A stretch of 64,000 nucleotides of DNA from Aphrocallistes beatrix (GCA_963281255.1 OY725489.1:3348001-3412000), one strand, 5' to 3'. Counted from the first letter of the stretch, positions 53,556 through 64,000 are shown. Program-made: numbers and translations. Notes: a model not told the origin generated them from the letters alone.

Positions 53556-53628
53556 GTGTTCGCGAACACACCAAATAATTTAGAGTGTACGCAAACACAC
53601 CAAATAATAATGATGTATTCGCGAACAC
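53556..53628. repeat. Three GTGTTCGCGAACAC palindromes upstream of the second Mutator-like gene
   Basis: GTGTTCGCGAACAC (53556-53569), GTGTACGCAAACAC (53585-53598) and GTATTCGCGAACAC (53615-53628), each followed by ac(c/t)aaat, period ~30 bp. They sit ~225 bp 5' of the minus-strand reading. The regular spacing of a 14-bp palindrome suggests a dimeric protein-binding site. Confidence 0.85.
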
Positions 53629-53963
53629 ACTAAATTCTCTAATACACTGCAACAGTAATACTATAATGAATGTCATGCCGAATACCTAAAATATAACAAC
53701 GTATATTGGTGTGGTTTGATTATTAATAATACTACTACACACATACTATTTTCGTTGAGTTTCTGTAATAACATCATTGTGAGATTATATTTCACTGTTC
53801 CTACACAATATTTATCCTTGGCAATTGGATGATATGTAGTACATAGTTGCAATTGCAATTTTATCGAAACGATTATTTACTGAAATCACAACAAATATCG
53901 CTACATCAAAGTGTATAGTATATTTTGTTAACAAAAGGAGCATATTAATTTTGTAATAAATTA

Positions 53964-56598
53964 CAGGGTGGCTTTTAAGTTCTGTCCCAAGCTTTATTAG
54001 GTATAAAATTTCTTAAGGATACCGCCCTCGAAAAACAACGCCTGACATAAAAAAAGATTTTATTGCTAATTCCATCGGATTTATTGAGTAGTCTACCATC
54101 TAATCGTACTTGTTGGACGGTATTTATTTTGATATTCTAGAACTGAGCACCTAAAGCTCAGCCGTACTAAAAATCGGAAAGTTATTCGTGGTTTTGCGGC
54201 GCATTCATCAATTATTTTCTAACTTATCTAGTATTATTTCAATTATATGAACCTCAAAATGGTTTTGGCCCCTTTAAATATTATAAAACAGATGAATTTA
54301 GAAAAAGAGGCACTTAAAATCCAATTAAAAATATCTTTATGAGGGACTTCATTTCTAAAATGCTCGGGAAATGGCCGTTGTGATATTACCTATTGTGTAT
54401 AGAAAAGAATTCTGAACAGTTGAAAAAAAAATTTCAGATCCGACCATTAGTTCGTAAGTTATAGTATATTGTAGGTAAAGATCGGACATCAAACCTCTCT
54501 ATGCCCCCCGAAAGTGCTCGATGTCAATGCTTTAAAACTATTGAAGATATATAATCTATTATAATCTTAAATGAAAGGATATATATGATAATATATAGGT
54601 TCCTCAAACACCTCTTTGTAAAAAAGTAAATATTTCATGACTTATCATCGATTTTATTGTAATACAAATTCTATGGAGAACTTTGAATATAATAGAAAAT
54701 GGCGAATCATGTCATGAAATAAGTTCCCAAAAGTAGCTATTATACTCAAAAAATAATGGAATAGTCACTAGCAATGAATACAGAAATTTTGAAGCACTCA
54801 ACATGATTATTTTGGAAGTTCAAAGCATTTATGTACAAAATTCGGTCAAAGCCCCCCATTTATGGTCAAAAAACAGATTCCTCCATATCTCGGGAAATAT
54901 ACACCCAAATTCTTGGCTCTCAATTCCTAATATACTTTTCAAGACTGTATATATCTGATTCTTAAATAATAAGTGTACTACATGGAATGGAATGCAAAGT
55001 TTAAAATTTTTATCACGTGATGACGTAGCATTTTTCGAAAATCCTAACTTGAAAACAAAAAGTCGTAGACTCTCGCTCTAACTTCCTAATATACTTTTTA
55101 GAAGCTCTTTATTCATTCTAAACCGATTAATTATACTTTGTAGTGCTAGGAATATGAATTATATTCCCTAATTGTTTCAAAATATTCGGGGTTAGAGGCC
55201 TGCCTCAAGGTAATTTGTGAATTTTCAGTATAATTTTGCTATTTTCACCAAAATCAGTTGGAATACATCTAATTCATTAGTATACATGCGATTAAATGCC
55301 CAAAGATGCTTTTATTCATCGTTAATAGCTCATTTTACATCGTTCTTAACATCAAAACTTCAAATCCCTATATCTCGGGGCTTTAAAATTCCAAAATTGA
55401 CTGTCTTTCAAAAATTTTAACTCAAAATTGCTTTGAGATAGATGTTTGAAAATTTCAGGAGTTGTTCCATATCATTTGGCGATGAGCATAGACCCACTCG
55501 ATTTTCGATATCTTATAAATTTGTGATTTTATTGCTGATTTCCAAAGAAAATCCGGCTTTTTTTGCCGTTTTTGGCTATTTTTCTTCAAACCCCTATATA
55601 TATATGAATAAATTTCGAAGCATTTGATCCAAACAGGTGTTTCAAAAAAATCACAGAGTGGAGGAGGGCTTACCATTATGATGTGCTAGGGAAAAACGAA
55701 AAAAAAACGACTTTGAGACGCAGTAACTCAAAAACTAGAAATGCGAACCAAAAACTGTTTGGCAAGTCTCAATATTTTTTAATTGCACTACCTGCCCACG
55801 CTTAACATCTTATATATCTCTATTCTTGATATATGCTATAAGCCAAACCTATGGATTTTTCACGGGCGGTATCCTTAAACTCAAACAATCTTAGTTATTA
55901 TTGTCTTTAGAGATTGTAATTCGAATATTCTCAATGATTTTATAAGATTTTTCGAGTCTAAGAATTGGAACTGTGTTTTGTATGGTGAGTTGTTTTTTTT
56001 TAAAATATGTGTCCTGGAACGCAGCGAAAATCGAGAATCAGGGACCACTGCTTTTCAGATTATCTTTCTTGACTCTTCAAATTTCAGAACAAATTAGCCT
56101 CATATTTTCCTCAAAAAATCTAAATTTGTAGAAATATTGAATGTTTAGATCAGTATGTATTGAGAACCTTTTGGATCAGATTTTTTGGTGATGTGAAAAA
56201 AAGTGCCATTTTGGGTGATTTTGCATAATGTACCTAATTTGAAGTTGTGAAATAATAACTTCATCTCGTTTCTGATAATGAATTCAATGGATTTGTGAAA
56301 TATTTCAATGGTGAATGGAAGGTATCTGGTGCTAAATCGTCATGGAAAATCGATTATCGAGAAATTTTTTACAGAAGCAGTGACCCTGATTCTCAATTTT
56401 CGCTGCGTTCCGGGACACATATTTTTTTCACGAAACTCACCATACAAACAACAGTTCCAGTTCTTAGACTCGAAAAATCTTATAAAATCATTGAGAATAT
56501 TCGAATTACAATCTCTAAAGACCATAATAACTAAGATTGTTTGAGTTTAAAAATTTTATACCTAATAAAGCCTGGGACAGAACTTAAAAACCACCCTG
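53964..56598. mobile_element. Long-inverted-repeat element with TA flanks
   Basis: TA at 53962-53963 and 56599-56600. The right arm is 56360-56598. The left arm is split: 53964-54016 then, after an inserted element, 55875 to ~56065. Rejoined, the arms match over ~230 bp (CAGGGTGGCTTTTAAGTTCT at the tip, gtctttagagattgtaattc inside). TA target and CAGGG tips suit the Tc1/mariner superfamily. No transposase. Confidence 0.9.
54017..55874. mobile_element. TTAA-target element, 1858 bp (Kolobok-like?)
   Basis: Flanked by TTAA at 54013-54016 and 55875-55878, exactly where the host element's arm is interrupted. Its ends GGATACCGCCCTCGAAAAA and the inverse of tttttcacgggcggtatcc match at 17 of 19 positions. 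TTAA duplication is known for piggyBac and Kolobok; the tips starting GG favour Kolobok over piggyBac (which begins CC). The interior is AT-rich with no transposase; only short readings (e.g. 55217-55420) without motif. Confidence 0.85.
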
Positions 56599-56667
56599 TA
56601 ATGGCCAGTAAGCATGCATACGCAATTGTTAATACATACATTATTCTAATGACAAATAATATTCATG

Positions 56668-56916
56668 CTAACTTAAGACATAGATAATTGAGTTCAATTT
56701 TCCTAAACTTGTGTTCTTTTGCCATTCTGTTAGTTTAGGTGATAACATATCATCATATTTATACCAGACACCATTTAGGAGAATTATCAAAAAGAAGTGA
56801 TTCCCCATTGACAGTGTGAATCCGGCTAATTCGTAGCATAGACTCCGTTCTCTATCAGTGATATAGACAGTCTCATCAATGTCATTCGACTTAATGGTAG
56901 TCATATCATTTGACAC
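56668..56916 (-). pseudogene. Fragment resembling a ubiquitin-peptidase (C19-like) C-terminus
   Basis: The readable minus-strand fragment includes YITDRERSLCYELAGFTLSM, then GNHFFLIILLNGVWYKYDDM and LSPKLTEWQK. A His followed by a hydrophobic strand and W-Y-x-Y-D-D is the shape of the His box in C19-type cysteine peptidases and related SUMO peptidases. The Cys box is not present. A stop (TAG) lies just before the reading, at ~56917-56919. Its 5' side runs into a reversed Helitron-like 5' end at ~56935-57000, so the fragment may have been captured by, or belong to, that element. The enzyme call is by pattern only. Confidence 0.4.
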
Positions 56917-56934
56917 CTACTTGCCAACTTTTAT

Positions 56935-57002
56935 ATCTCTACGAATTTTCAATTCTTCAATCAATTCTGACAAACAAACAAAATTCTGTCGTTTTAATAT
57001 AA
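56935..57002 (-). mobile_element. Helitron-like 5' end, minus orientation
   Basis: On the minus strand: ttatattaaaacgacagaat, tttgtttgtttgtcagaatt and gattgaagaattgaaaattc, matching the 5' ends at 50703 and 57003. It abuts the plus-oriented copy, forming a head-to-head junction at 57002/57003. Confidence 0.65.
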
Positions 57003-57322
57003 TCTTATATATTAAAATGCTAGGATTTTTTTGTGTTTGTCCGAATTGATTAAAGAATTGGGAAGTGATAGAGATGTTGAAATTGGCATGTACTATGTGT
57101 CAAATGATATGGCTACGATTAAGTTCTAAGATCTAAGCAAAATTTTTACATCTCTGCAAAAAAAAATGGAAAAAATTTTCACCTTTTCTGTACGGAATAG
57201 ATTACTACACTATCAGAATAAAATCATTGCACAAGTACGATACTACAATATAGCGTCATTGCTAGAGACTAGCTTCCAACTGGTGATGTGAGGTAGCGCT
57301 AAGAATGCGAAGCGCGCTTGTA
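57003..57322 (+). mobile_element. Short Helitron-like element, both ends visible (~320 bp)
   Basis: 5' TCTTATATATTAAAATGCTA after an A; tgtgtttgtccgaattgatt; ends with gaagcgcgcttgta, whose aagcgcgctt core is a palindrome, at 57322. The hairpin box is abbreviated. The 3' tip is not the canonical CTRR, so it may be a Helentron-like variant. Confidence 0.65.
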
Positions 57323-58494
57323 AGATATACTGTATATTGAAAGAAACTAATTATTAATTAACTGGCAGCCAAATTGGACTAAAATTATCTAGCAAAATTA
57401 TTAGCAGATTCCTCTTAGTATGAAGTAACTCGCAGAGTTGATCTGTTAATTAATGATGATCAATTCGTGGTTAATTCATTTAAGGAATTTAGATGCTTCT
57501 AACATCAAGAATTTATCTGATACATATTTCACACGATTTATGTTCGATACGAATAGGAACTAAAATATGTTAGTGGCTATCATGTGCTAGGAGCTAAATT
57601 ATATACTTACACGCATGGTTTGTGTGTAATTATAGCATAACACCATATTTTCAAAATTCTCTAAATATTTGATCTTTGATTTCTTCGAATACAAGTGAGT
57701 TGATATATATTTAGTATTTTTTAATATATATGCTATGTAAAATAAATTATTTATTTATGTTTATCACCGCCGTCCGGAAATTTTATTGTTTATGGTAAAT
57801 TCAATTTTGCTTATGAACCTGTCCGAAATTTGCTAATTAATTAATAACTGCCTGATGTATTTTAATAATATATTTTGGAGTATGAATCTCTTTATTCTGA
57901 CAAATTATTGTCTCATTCAGTATGATGTGAGACTCGTTTATGATAACTTTGTCTATATCTTGCATCTTCGCACATTGAATGTCTGAACGTCTGCAAATAG
58001 AGATGTCTGTTTCAAGTAATCCATTTTGAATAATTAATTGCATTCTCTGACTTGGCTTTTATGGCATTTCGCACGTCTCCATCATCCATCGGTATGTAGT
58101 ATTCTGCATCTGCTTTTGGAGGGTTGGCTGAAACTCGCATAGTATGTCACTGCCTTTCTCCAACGATGATCACCTCAGATAAATTAATTCTGGAATTCGC
58201 AATACTATCTCTCCTTGATTATCTATAATTGATTCAATATGATATTTGGTGCCATTGATTGATTCCATTGAATAATCGTACTTGATGGTGACTGTCAGGT
58301 AAGGCTAGCCAACCCAGGTAGATGTAATTAATTTTTCGTAAGTTTATTGCGAAACAAAGGAATAATTGTTGGTGTCAGGTACGTCATATGAATTCCTAGC
58401 ATGTCGATATGTAGCCATGGAGCATCGCAGAATTGAATGAATTGATCATATTTTTCAAATATTATTTTATTGGTTATTTTATTTTTCTATGTAG
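57323..58494. other. Non-coding stretch (possible intron)
   Basis: No gene seen. A 68-codon minus-strand reading at 57837-58043 lacks motifs. It precedes the coiled-coil exon pair. Confidence 0.35.
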
Positions 58495-58945
58495 TGTCTC
58501 AGCTTTTTCTTGCTGCACTAAACAAACTACCGTGCGCTCGGAGGCAAAGACGGCGAATCCGGCAATTGGAGCGAAACATGGAGGACCTGACGACAATGGT
58601 CCTAGAGATCAGAGATCATTTGAGGGTGAGTCTCTTAATCTTAATGCGTTTTAGTTTATCTAATTACTATATTCGTAGCTACTTCTTAATCAAATAAGCG
58701 GCTATTATTCTGCCTTTTTGCAGCCCAGAGAAAAGCATTGCCATAATTAATTATCATGTCAGATAATGCCTAAATAATCGTCTGATTTGCACCTCGAAGT
58801 CTTCGAACTGACACACATCAATAGCTCCAATTTTTGCATCTAGCAACAGAGTTCATTGTTTCAGAACTTATTATAGATTATATTTATATCACAGATTTCC
58901 TCCACTATCCCACCAGTTGAAGAAGGAGTCGAATACCACATACGG
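58495..58945 (+). CDS. Two possible exons of a host-like gene (coiled coil)
   Basis: Exon A 58495-58625: acceptor tttttctatgtag, donor TGAGG|gtgagt; product LPCARRQRRRIRQLERNMED continuing to LTTMVLEIRDHLR, a basic stretch followed by a heptad-like amphipathic helix. Exon B 58895-58945: acceptor tttatatcacag, donor TACGG|gttag; 17 codons, ISSTIPPVEEGVEYHIR. Both ends are phase 0, so the exons join in frame. Upstream and downstream exons were not located. A basic region next to a helix could be a leucine-zipper-like or Myb-protein tail; no family recognised. Confidence 0.35.
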
Positions 58946-59329
58946 GTTAGTTTTACTTCTCAATTATCATAGTATACCCAACTCTTGGCCAATTTAACCC
59001 CCAAAAAGGAGCATTTGTACGATGGTACAGCTTCAATCTGCCAATTTTAGTCTCAACTGCACCACTTCACACTTACTTAATTAATATTATAACTTTTTGA
59101 ATTTAATAAAACGTGTTCACCATCATCATCCAACTCCACTTTTAGACCAAATTGGAGCAAATTTGGACCATATATTCCTTATATGGTGGAGATTTGAACG
59201 TAGGATCAAATTATGAAATAATTTCACACTTTTCCGACTCACAAGTTTGGATAATTTGATTGTTAAGAGTTAATTAATATCGAATTGATTGATCATAGCA
59301 TATAACACGCTTTAATTGTTGACGACATG
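58946..59329. other. Non-coding stretch
   Basis: No gene; tttggaccaaattggagcaaatttggacc at ~59145-59175 consists of short inverted words. Confidence 0.3.
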
Positions 59330-59850
59330 GACTGAAATTGGCTGATTATTCAAGTATAATAATCTTTAGTAATGTGAACTTTTGTGTATGCAAATTGACC
59401 TTACATTCTGTATTCGTTGACTTCATACAAAGTAAATTCTATTTATCACGAACCAAATTTTCTGCTATAGTTCTGATTTCATTAATGTAACCGTAGACAA
59501 AGCAATTAGCATACTTTGTAGAAAAACAGCGATTCTCTTATTAATCCTATTGACGTATATCCAAACGACAGGATTTATTTATTTATTTATTTTTTTTTGT
59601 TTATTTGTTTGTTTGTTTGTTTGTTAGTCATAAAGATCAAATTAGCGTGTAGGCGTCAAAAGATGAGTCTACAATTTAAACGTTTGAAAGCATTTGGGAT
59701 TTTTCTATCTAGAGTAGTAACCCCAAACGTATTGGCTTCCACATTGAAAATGGCTTAAACCGGAAATGATGCAACACTTTCCTGTGGCAAGCGTGGGGTT
59801 TTAATGATCTAAGCGAAATGTTCATTCCCTGATTGATTGCTCAATGTATT
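59330..59850 (+). mobile_element. Helitron-like debris
   Basis: gacatggactgaaattggct, agtataataatcttta, aagtaaattctatttatcac and ctgatttcattaatgtaacc match 51140-51270 and 9760-9840. A (attt)n/(gttt)n run at 59577-59622 and gcgtgtaggcgtcaaaagat match the 5' portion at 50790. The order suggests two overlapping partial copies. Confidence 0.55.
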
Positions 59851-59894
59851 ACTTTCCTAATTCTCTAGGTAAACCCCAGGACCCTGCACTAACC

Positions 59895-60105
59895 CCCCCA
59901 CTCTCCTCCCCCCACTCTCCTCCACCCACTCTCCTCCACCCATTCTCCTCCACCCATTCTCCTCCACCCACTCTCCTCCACCCACTCTCATCCACCCACT
60001 CTCCTCCACCCACTCTCATCCACCCACTCTCATCCACCCATTCTCATCCACCCATTCTCCTCCACCCACTCTCCTCCACCCACTCTCCTCCACCCATTCC
60101 TGTAT
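59895..60105. repeat. 15-bp minisatellite, ~14 units
   Basis: Unit ctctcctccacccac with C/T and C/A variants (cattctcctccaccc, ctctcatccacccac). Strong strand asymmetry (C/T on plus). Open in several frames; proteins from it are artefacts. Confidence 0.95.
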
Positions 60106-60545
60106 ATTGCCCCCTACTTTAGTTTTTCTCCCTTAATTAAACTACTCTTGTAAAATAAATCATATTTCTATTATTCGGGAATTTAGGTAGTTTGAACTCA
60201 TTCTCACCTTTTTCTGAAATATTGGGCTGGATCAAGTTGTGATCATTAGTAACAAATTAGTAACCAATTAGTAACCAATTTTTGAATAATTTGCTTCTAA
60301 ACCTTTGTTTTAAAATGTTTTGTTTTCATTAGTTTAAGACCGAAATCCAATTCAATAAAATTGCTAATTAAAGTGATAAATTTGTAACAATCGTGACACC
60401 ATCATGCTCATATCCCTATTTAATCCGTGAAAATTGATGTTAAATTATTTATATTATACAAAAAAATGCTTATTAAGTTTTACTACTATTATCCATTATG
60501 TCCAGACACCTCGAACACCACCGGTGGTGCCGGCACTGAATATAT
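60106..60545. other. Non-coding stretch
   Basis: No gene. tatgtccag at ~60503 is acceptor-like, followed by acacctcgaacaccaccggt, then the pogo-like end at 60548. Confidence 0.3.
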
Positions 60546-60547
60546 AC

Positions 60548-60690
60548 AGTCGACCCCGCTTAATAGAGTCACTGTCAACCACTTAATCGGGCCAAATTTG
60601 GTAGGACTGGAATAGCTCTCACACCTAGAAGCTAATACAAAATATTTTCGGTTAATTGGGTCTTCCGCTTAATCGGGGCAAAATGTCCTC
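60548..60690. mobile_element. Pogo/Tigger-type MITE fragment
   Basis: cagtcgaccccgcttaatag after TA, cacttaatcgggcc, ggttaattgggtcttccgct and taatcggggc are the repeated words of Tigger-like ends; the right tip is lost. Confidence 0.55.
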
Positions 60691-61357
60691 TGACCGATGG
60701 CATATTTCATTACTATGACCATACTAGTACTCATACTTGTTATGATTAGCCACCAGAGTATGCAAAATTCAGTTTCAGTTTCAGTTCGAAAAAAGGATAA
60801 AAACTCTCATTTGAATTTCAGTTTCAGTTAGCAGCACTAATGACAACTTGCAAAGTTATCGATAAAATTAAAAGCAAAATAAAGGAAATATCGACCCAGT
60901 ACCGGCAGTATATCAGCAACAATTGATAGAAGTTTCAGCTAGCGATAATCTGGACCATGTAGCTGTAAAATTGACATCAGATGTAAATTAAGAAGTAAAT
61001 TCAAGTAATAAATAAAAAATATCAAAACTTGGACTTTTTTTCTCAGATTGTCTATCGGGAGGATATTCTTTTCTGTTGTTTCATGTGTCAGACAGCAGCA
61101 TTACCTTTTGTATATGTTCCATATGTACGCTCGCGGCAAGAAGTAGAAGCCACAGCCCTCTAATAAAAATCTACCAAGGGTTGATGAATTTGTAACCTAC
61201 TTTGATGAAACATGCCTCGTGGACAATTTCTCTCTCCGCTTATGGATTGTCTATTATGAAATTGGTTCCAACTGTCCAAGAACCAAGGATCATATTGAAG
61301 GTTGGCAACAAACTTCAACGTATCGCTAAAAATCTCACCCCAATGTTTATGAATGAA
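60691..61357. other. Non-coding stretch
   Basis: No gene; agtttcagtttcagttcg and ttcagtttcagttagcag at 60770-60830 are short direct repeats. Confidence 0.3.
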
Positions 61358-61655
61358 TTTAAACAAGCGCGCTTCGCTTGCTTGCGCTGCGCGGCTGGCG
61401 GACACTTTGTGTCCGCCGGAGGCTCCCTTCGGTCGCCTGGGGGAACATTTGTTAATTATAAGGGAAATAGCATCTCTAAATACGTCTATCCTACTGTGAT
61501 AATCGATTTCACTCGAAAAATCACCAAATTTGTCAATTTTAAAATTTTTGATGCGTAATGATGACGTCATAACAAAGTGATGAGTCATCATTTTTTGATG
61601 ATAGTTGCATCATATGTAAAGTATGCTAGTATACATTTTTTATTAAAGTTTCAGC
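61358..61655 (-). mobile_element. Helitron-like copy with best-preserved 3' box
   Basis: CpG-rich box at 61363-61440: gcgcgcttcgcttgcttgcg, then a perfect 9-bp hairpin GGCGGACAC/GTGTCCGCC with loop TTT (61397-61417), then ggctcccttcggtcgcc. The interior cgaaaaatcaccaaatttgt and tgatgacgtcataacaaagt follow. The 5' part is cut off by (AAT)n. Confidence 0.75.
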
Positions 61656-61657
61656 CT

Positions 61658-61684
61658 AATAATAATAATAATAATAATAATAAA
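61658..61684. repeat. (AAT)9 microsatellite
   Basis: Uninterrupted aat units at the truncated edge of the Helitron-like copy. Confidence 0.95.
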
Positions 61685-63129
61685 TTACGACACCTCGGAT
61701 GATATTTCGTACTTGGATTTTTGTGATAAGTAAATAATCATCCGCCTGACGGTCTCAGAAACAATAATCGCCCTGGCTACTAATCGAGTGTATTATCTGC
61801 ATTATCTTCGAAACAGTTTATCGTTTATAGCTCTACCTATCTGCGCATACCTATGTATCTAGGCCAAGAAAGACCAATTCGGGCATCTCTATTCTTGTGT
61901 AGATTGGCGCATGCGCCCAGATGGATAAGTATATGTGCCCAGTACTTTTCAATAGCTCAATGCTTGTGGTATATTGTGATTAGTGTGTCTTAGTTTTGAT
62001 TTGTATGGTAATTTTCATACCAATAAATGTTTAAACATTTTATATTCATTCATGGGTGTAGGCCCTATTCCTCTCTGATTTTCTCAGAAGCATTTCATGG
62101 GTCTATTTGCGTACGGGTGCTACAAACGAAAGTATCAGTGATAACGATCTCCTAAGTCTGGTACTCCTCTCATTTGATTCTGAACGAAGAGGTAATCATT
62201 AAGGAGAGCCCGATCTCAAAATTTTGAAAAATTGAAATTGGGGTTGCAGATTAGATTTGGTTTAATTTGGTATATTTCCATAGTTTGGTATCCAAACTAG
62301 CCTATCTGTAAGTTTTTAAGAAAAATTTCCATTATTCAAGCGATTATATGGCCTCAACGATGACTTCCTTTTATAATTTTGGTTCAAAAAATTTCATAAA
62401 AAAATAATTTTATTACTATAACTTAAAGTTAATCAATGGTGATAAAATACCAGTAATTAATAAATGTGACATAATTTTATTCATTTCTACTGATTCTAAG
62501 GTGTGAAAATGATGAGTATGCATTTTTCAATAATATCTATGAAATTCCCTCATATATCTCCAAACAAAATTTTATATTATTTCCATTATCGTATTCTTAT
62601 TCACGGTAGTTAGCAGCGGAGAACAAGGGGCCATATGGCATAGTTATTCCGAAATATTATAGCCGGAATGGTGTGAAATTCTTTGTGGTTGTTAAGATAT
62701 CTGAAAAAATTTTTAATTTGAGTATGGTCAATATACCCATCAAAAGGCTGCAAATTCAATGATGATTACGAATATCTATATTGCGAATCTATTTGATCTG
62801 ATTTGAAAAATATTCTGAGTGGACATTCTAGTGCATAGTAACGGAACCCTATTCGATATTCGAGGCTGTCAAATAGTTGAAATTCTGTTTCGAAACTATT
62901 CTTTATAATAAATCTCATTTCTTTTATTATTACCGTTTCTGCCACTAGCGTCATCAGCATACAGTTATCAGTATGGACGGTAAATATACAATTACCGTCT
63001 AAAAAACATATACGGATGTGGTGACCTAAAGGTCGATCCACGCAACTAGATTACATTTGAGAATGAAGAGAGAACTAGAGGGAAGAAGGAGAAGAAAGAA
63101 CTAGAAGAGGGGTGGAGGAGAAGACGGGG
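61685..63129. other. Non-coding stretch
   Basis: No gene assigned. A 91-codon minus-strand reading at 62766-63041 (MDRPLGHHIRICFLDGN..) has no recognisable motif. A purine-rich tract agagaactagagggaagaag follows at 63070-63110. Confidence 0.35.
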
Positions 63130-63471
63130 GATCATAATGAAACCGGGGGTCGAGCCTAAAATATGGAGCTTCCCTTCTCCAAAATAGGCTCTCCCCCCAG
63201 CTTCTACACTTTGATGGGCCAACGACCCATTTTGGCCCTGGGTAGACTAAGGTCAACACCTCCAAATCATCTTCCGTCTCCGGCTCAGAGGAACTTGACG
63301 ATGGGGGGCATTCGATGGTCTCAGGAGGAGGAGGTGGACGACGCTCCTAAGGCCACACTTCCCGGGGACTAAACCACCTGGGTCCTAGTTTGGTCCACTT
63401 CATGGGTGGAACCGGAGACGATGATCCGTCTTCAATGGAGGGTGAACGATGCCGCTTCATTTCAGGGACAG
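63130..63471 (-). pseudogene. Acidic Ser/Pro-rich ORF with one stop, unrecognised
   Basis: Minus-strand reading from the ATG near 63460: MKRHRSPSIEDGSSSPVPPM, KWTKLGPRWFSPREVWP, then a TAG at ~63353, then in the same frame ERRPPPPPETIECPPSSSSS, SEPETEDDLEVLTLVYPGPK and a basic end. A pyrimidine-rich tract (ttctttttcttttcttcatc) and ttcccactcctg precede the ATG, as before a splice acceptor. The region is clearly richer in G+C than its neighbours. It could be a host exon with a disabling mutation or part of an element; no family recognised. Confidence 0.35.
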
Positions 63472-63986
63472 GAGTGGGAAAGTAGAAGGAGAGAGTGCAA
63501 GAGATGAAGAAAAGAAAAAGAAGAAAAATGAGTATATGTATACAACAATCTAATTTATATGGAATAATTTTCCAAAATGCACATGAGCATATTTGTAATT
63601 CCAAGTTTTAGCTCTCTGTGTGGTCGCCACGTTTTGATAAATAGGATGTACTATGATTTGTCACATGAAACACAGTTGACTATGTATGAGGTCTCTAAGC
63701 TTAGATTTGAGAATGTGATATCGTATGTTATCTATTGTAGATAACATTATGAATATTCAAACAAATAAGATGAATTTTTATCAGTTCGTTTGCAATTTTT
63801 AGACATTGGAACACAAAATATTCCATATCGAGAAAAACAGAATTCAATTTGATAAATATATTTACAATACACACCTTTATCCTCATTATAACTTTCTTGG
63901 ATTCTTGAATAGGTTAGAATTATTTTTATGACTTAGAGCCTGGGTATCTAATTACTAGGTTTCATTGAATCAAAGTATTGTACCTG
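63472..63986. other. Non-coding stretch
   Basis: AT-rich; no gene or repeat family recognised. Confidence 0.3.
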
Positions 63987-63994
63987 TATAAATA
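63987..63994 (+). promoter_or_regulatory. TATA-box repeat core at the window edge
   Basis: ctgTATAAATAgaaatg at the very end of the window repeats the core of the units at 29890, 31155 and 31271 (TATAAATA-gaaatg). Whether the rest of the unit follows lies outside the window. Confidence 0.35.
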
Positions 63995-64000
63995 GAAATG

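Noticed and set aside
53556..53628. CRISPR-like repeat array
   Set aside because: Only three short palindromes with no spacer diversity, in a eukaryotic repeat context.
54017..55874. piggyBac assignment for the TTAA element
   Set aside because: Tips begin GG rather than CC and no piggyBac-type coding sequence is present; kept as TTAA-target, Kolobok-like.
59844..60122. Pro/Ser/His-rich 92-codon ORF and its antisense reading
   Set aside because: Minisatellite artefact with a 15-bp unit.
58495..60540. Extension of the coiled-coil exons through the minisatellite and on to 60503
   Set aside because: The acceptor before 59869 does not keep phase 0 and the reading hits a stop; the later acceptor runs straight into a MITE.

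Overview
The window is AT-rich eukaryotic DNA (roughly two-thirds A+T by eye) that is dominated by transposable elements and their debris. The organism is most likely an invertebrate animal. Evidence: remnants of hAT, mariner/Tc1, pogo/Jerky, P (THAP-domain), Mutator-like (with C-terminal PHD finger), Helitron-like and TTAA-target elements, GT-AG introns, TATA-box repeats, microsatellites and long satellite-like stretches, with almost no dense coding sequence. I cannot name the species. No bacterial-type gene, operon, CRISPR array, rRNA or convincing tRNA was seen.

Layout. 1-9 kb: a decayed spliced hAT transposase (74-2196), a small inverted-repeat element with a giant GTAT microsatellite (2837-3349), a 919-bp mariner with a crippled transposase (6326-7244) and a degenerate ~155-bp satellite (7673-8260). 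9-17 kb: clean hAT and pogo MITEs, Helitron-like copies, an internally deleted Mutator-like/PHD gene (12783-13168) and an intact unknown 168-codon ORF (15296-15802). 17-27 kb: a long-inverted-repeat element, a nearly complete Mutator-like transposase gene with PHD finger (19946-22367) and a P-type element with ~0.57-kb inverted arms (23212-26541). 27-37 kb: MITEs, Helitron-like copies, TATA-bearing promoter-like repeats, a full-length pogo element (31449-33976), then a three-level nest in which a Tc1 element sits in a hAT MITE that sits in a Helitron-like copy (34650-36350). 37-49 kb: sparse, with foldback and tandem repeats. 49-57 kb: a SANT/Myb-like exon, a ZBED5-like hAT remnant cut by a Helitron-like element, a second Mutator-like/PHD relic (51538-53330) and a long-inverted-repeat element carrying a 1.86-kb TTAA-flanked insertion (53964-56598). 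57-64 kb: Helitron-like ends, possible host exons, a minisatellite and a degraded acidic ORF.

Almost every recognisable protein gene is a transposase, and nearly all carry frameshifts or stops, so the genes do not form a pathway. What ties them together is transposition history: target duplications and interruptions let the order of several insertions be read directly. The least damaged are the Tc1 transposase (one stop) and the Mutator-like/PHD gene (two stops, one frameshift). The candidates for something undescribed are the Mutator-like copies that keep an N-terminal part and the PHD end but have lost the catalytic middle, the CpG-rich multi-hairpin Helitron-like family, the TTAA element, and the intact unknown ORF at 15296-15802. 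Alignments were done by eye, so repeat boundaries without a stated target duplication are approximate.
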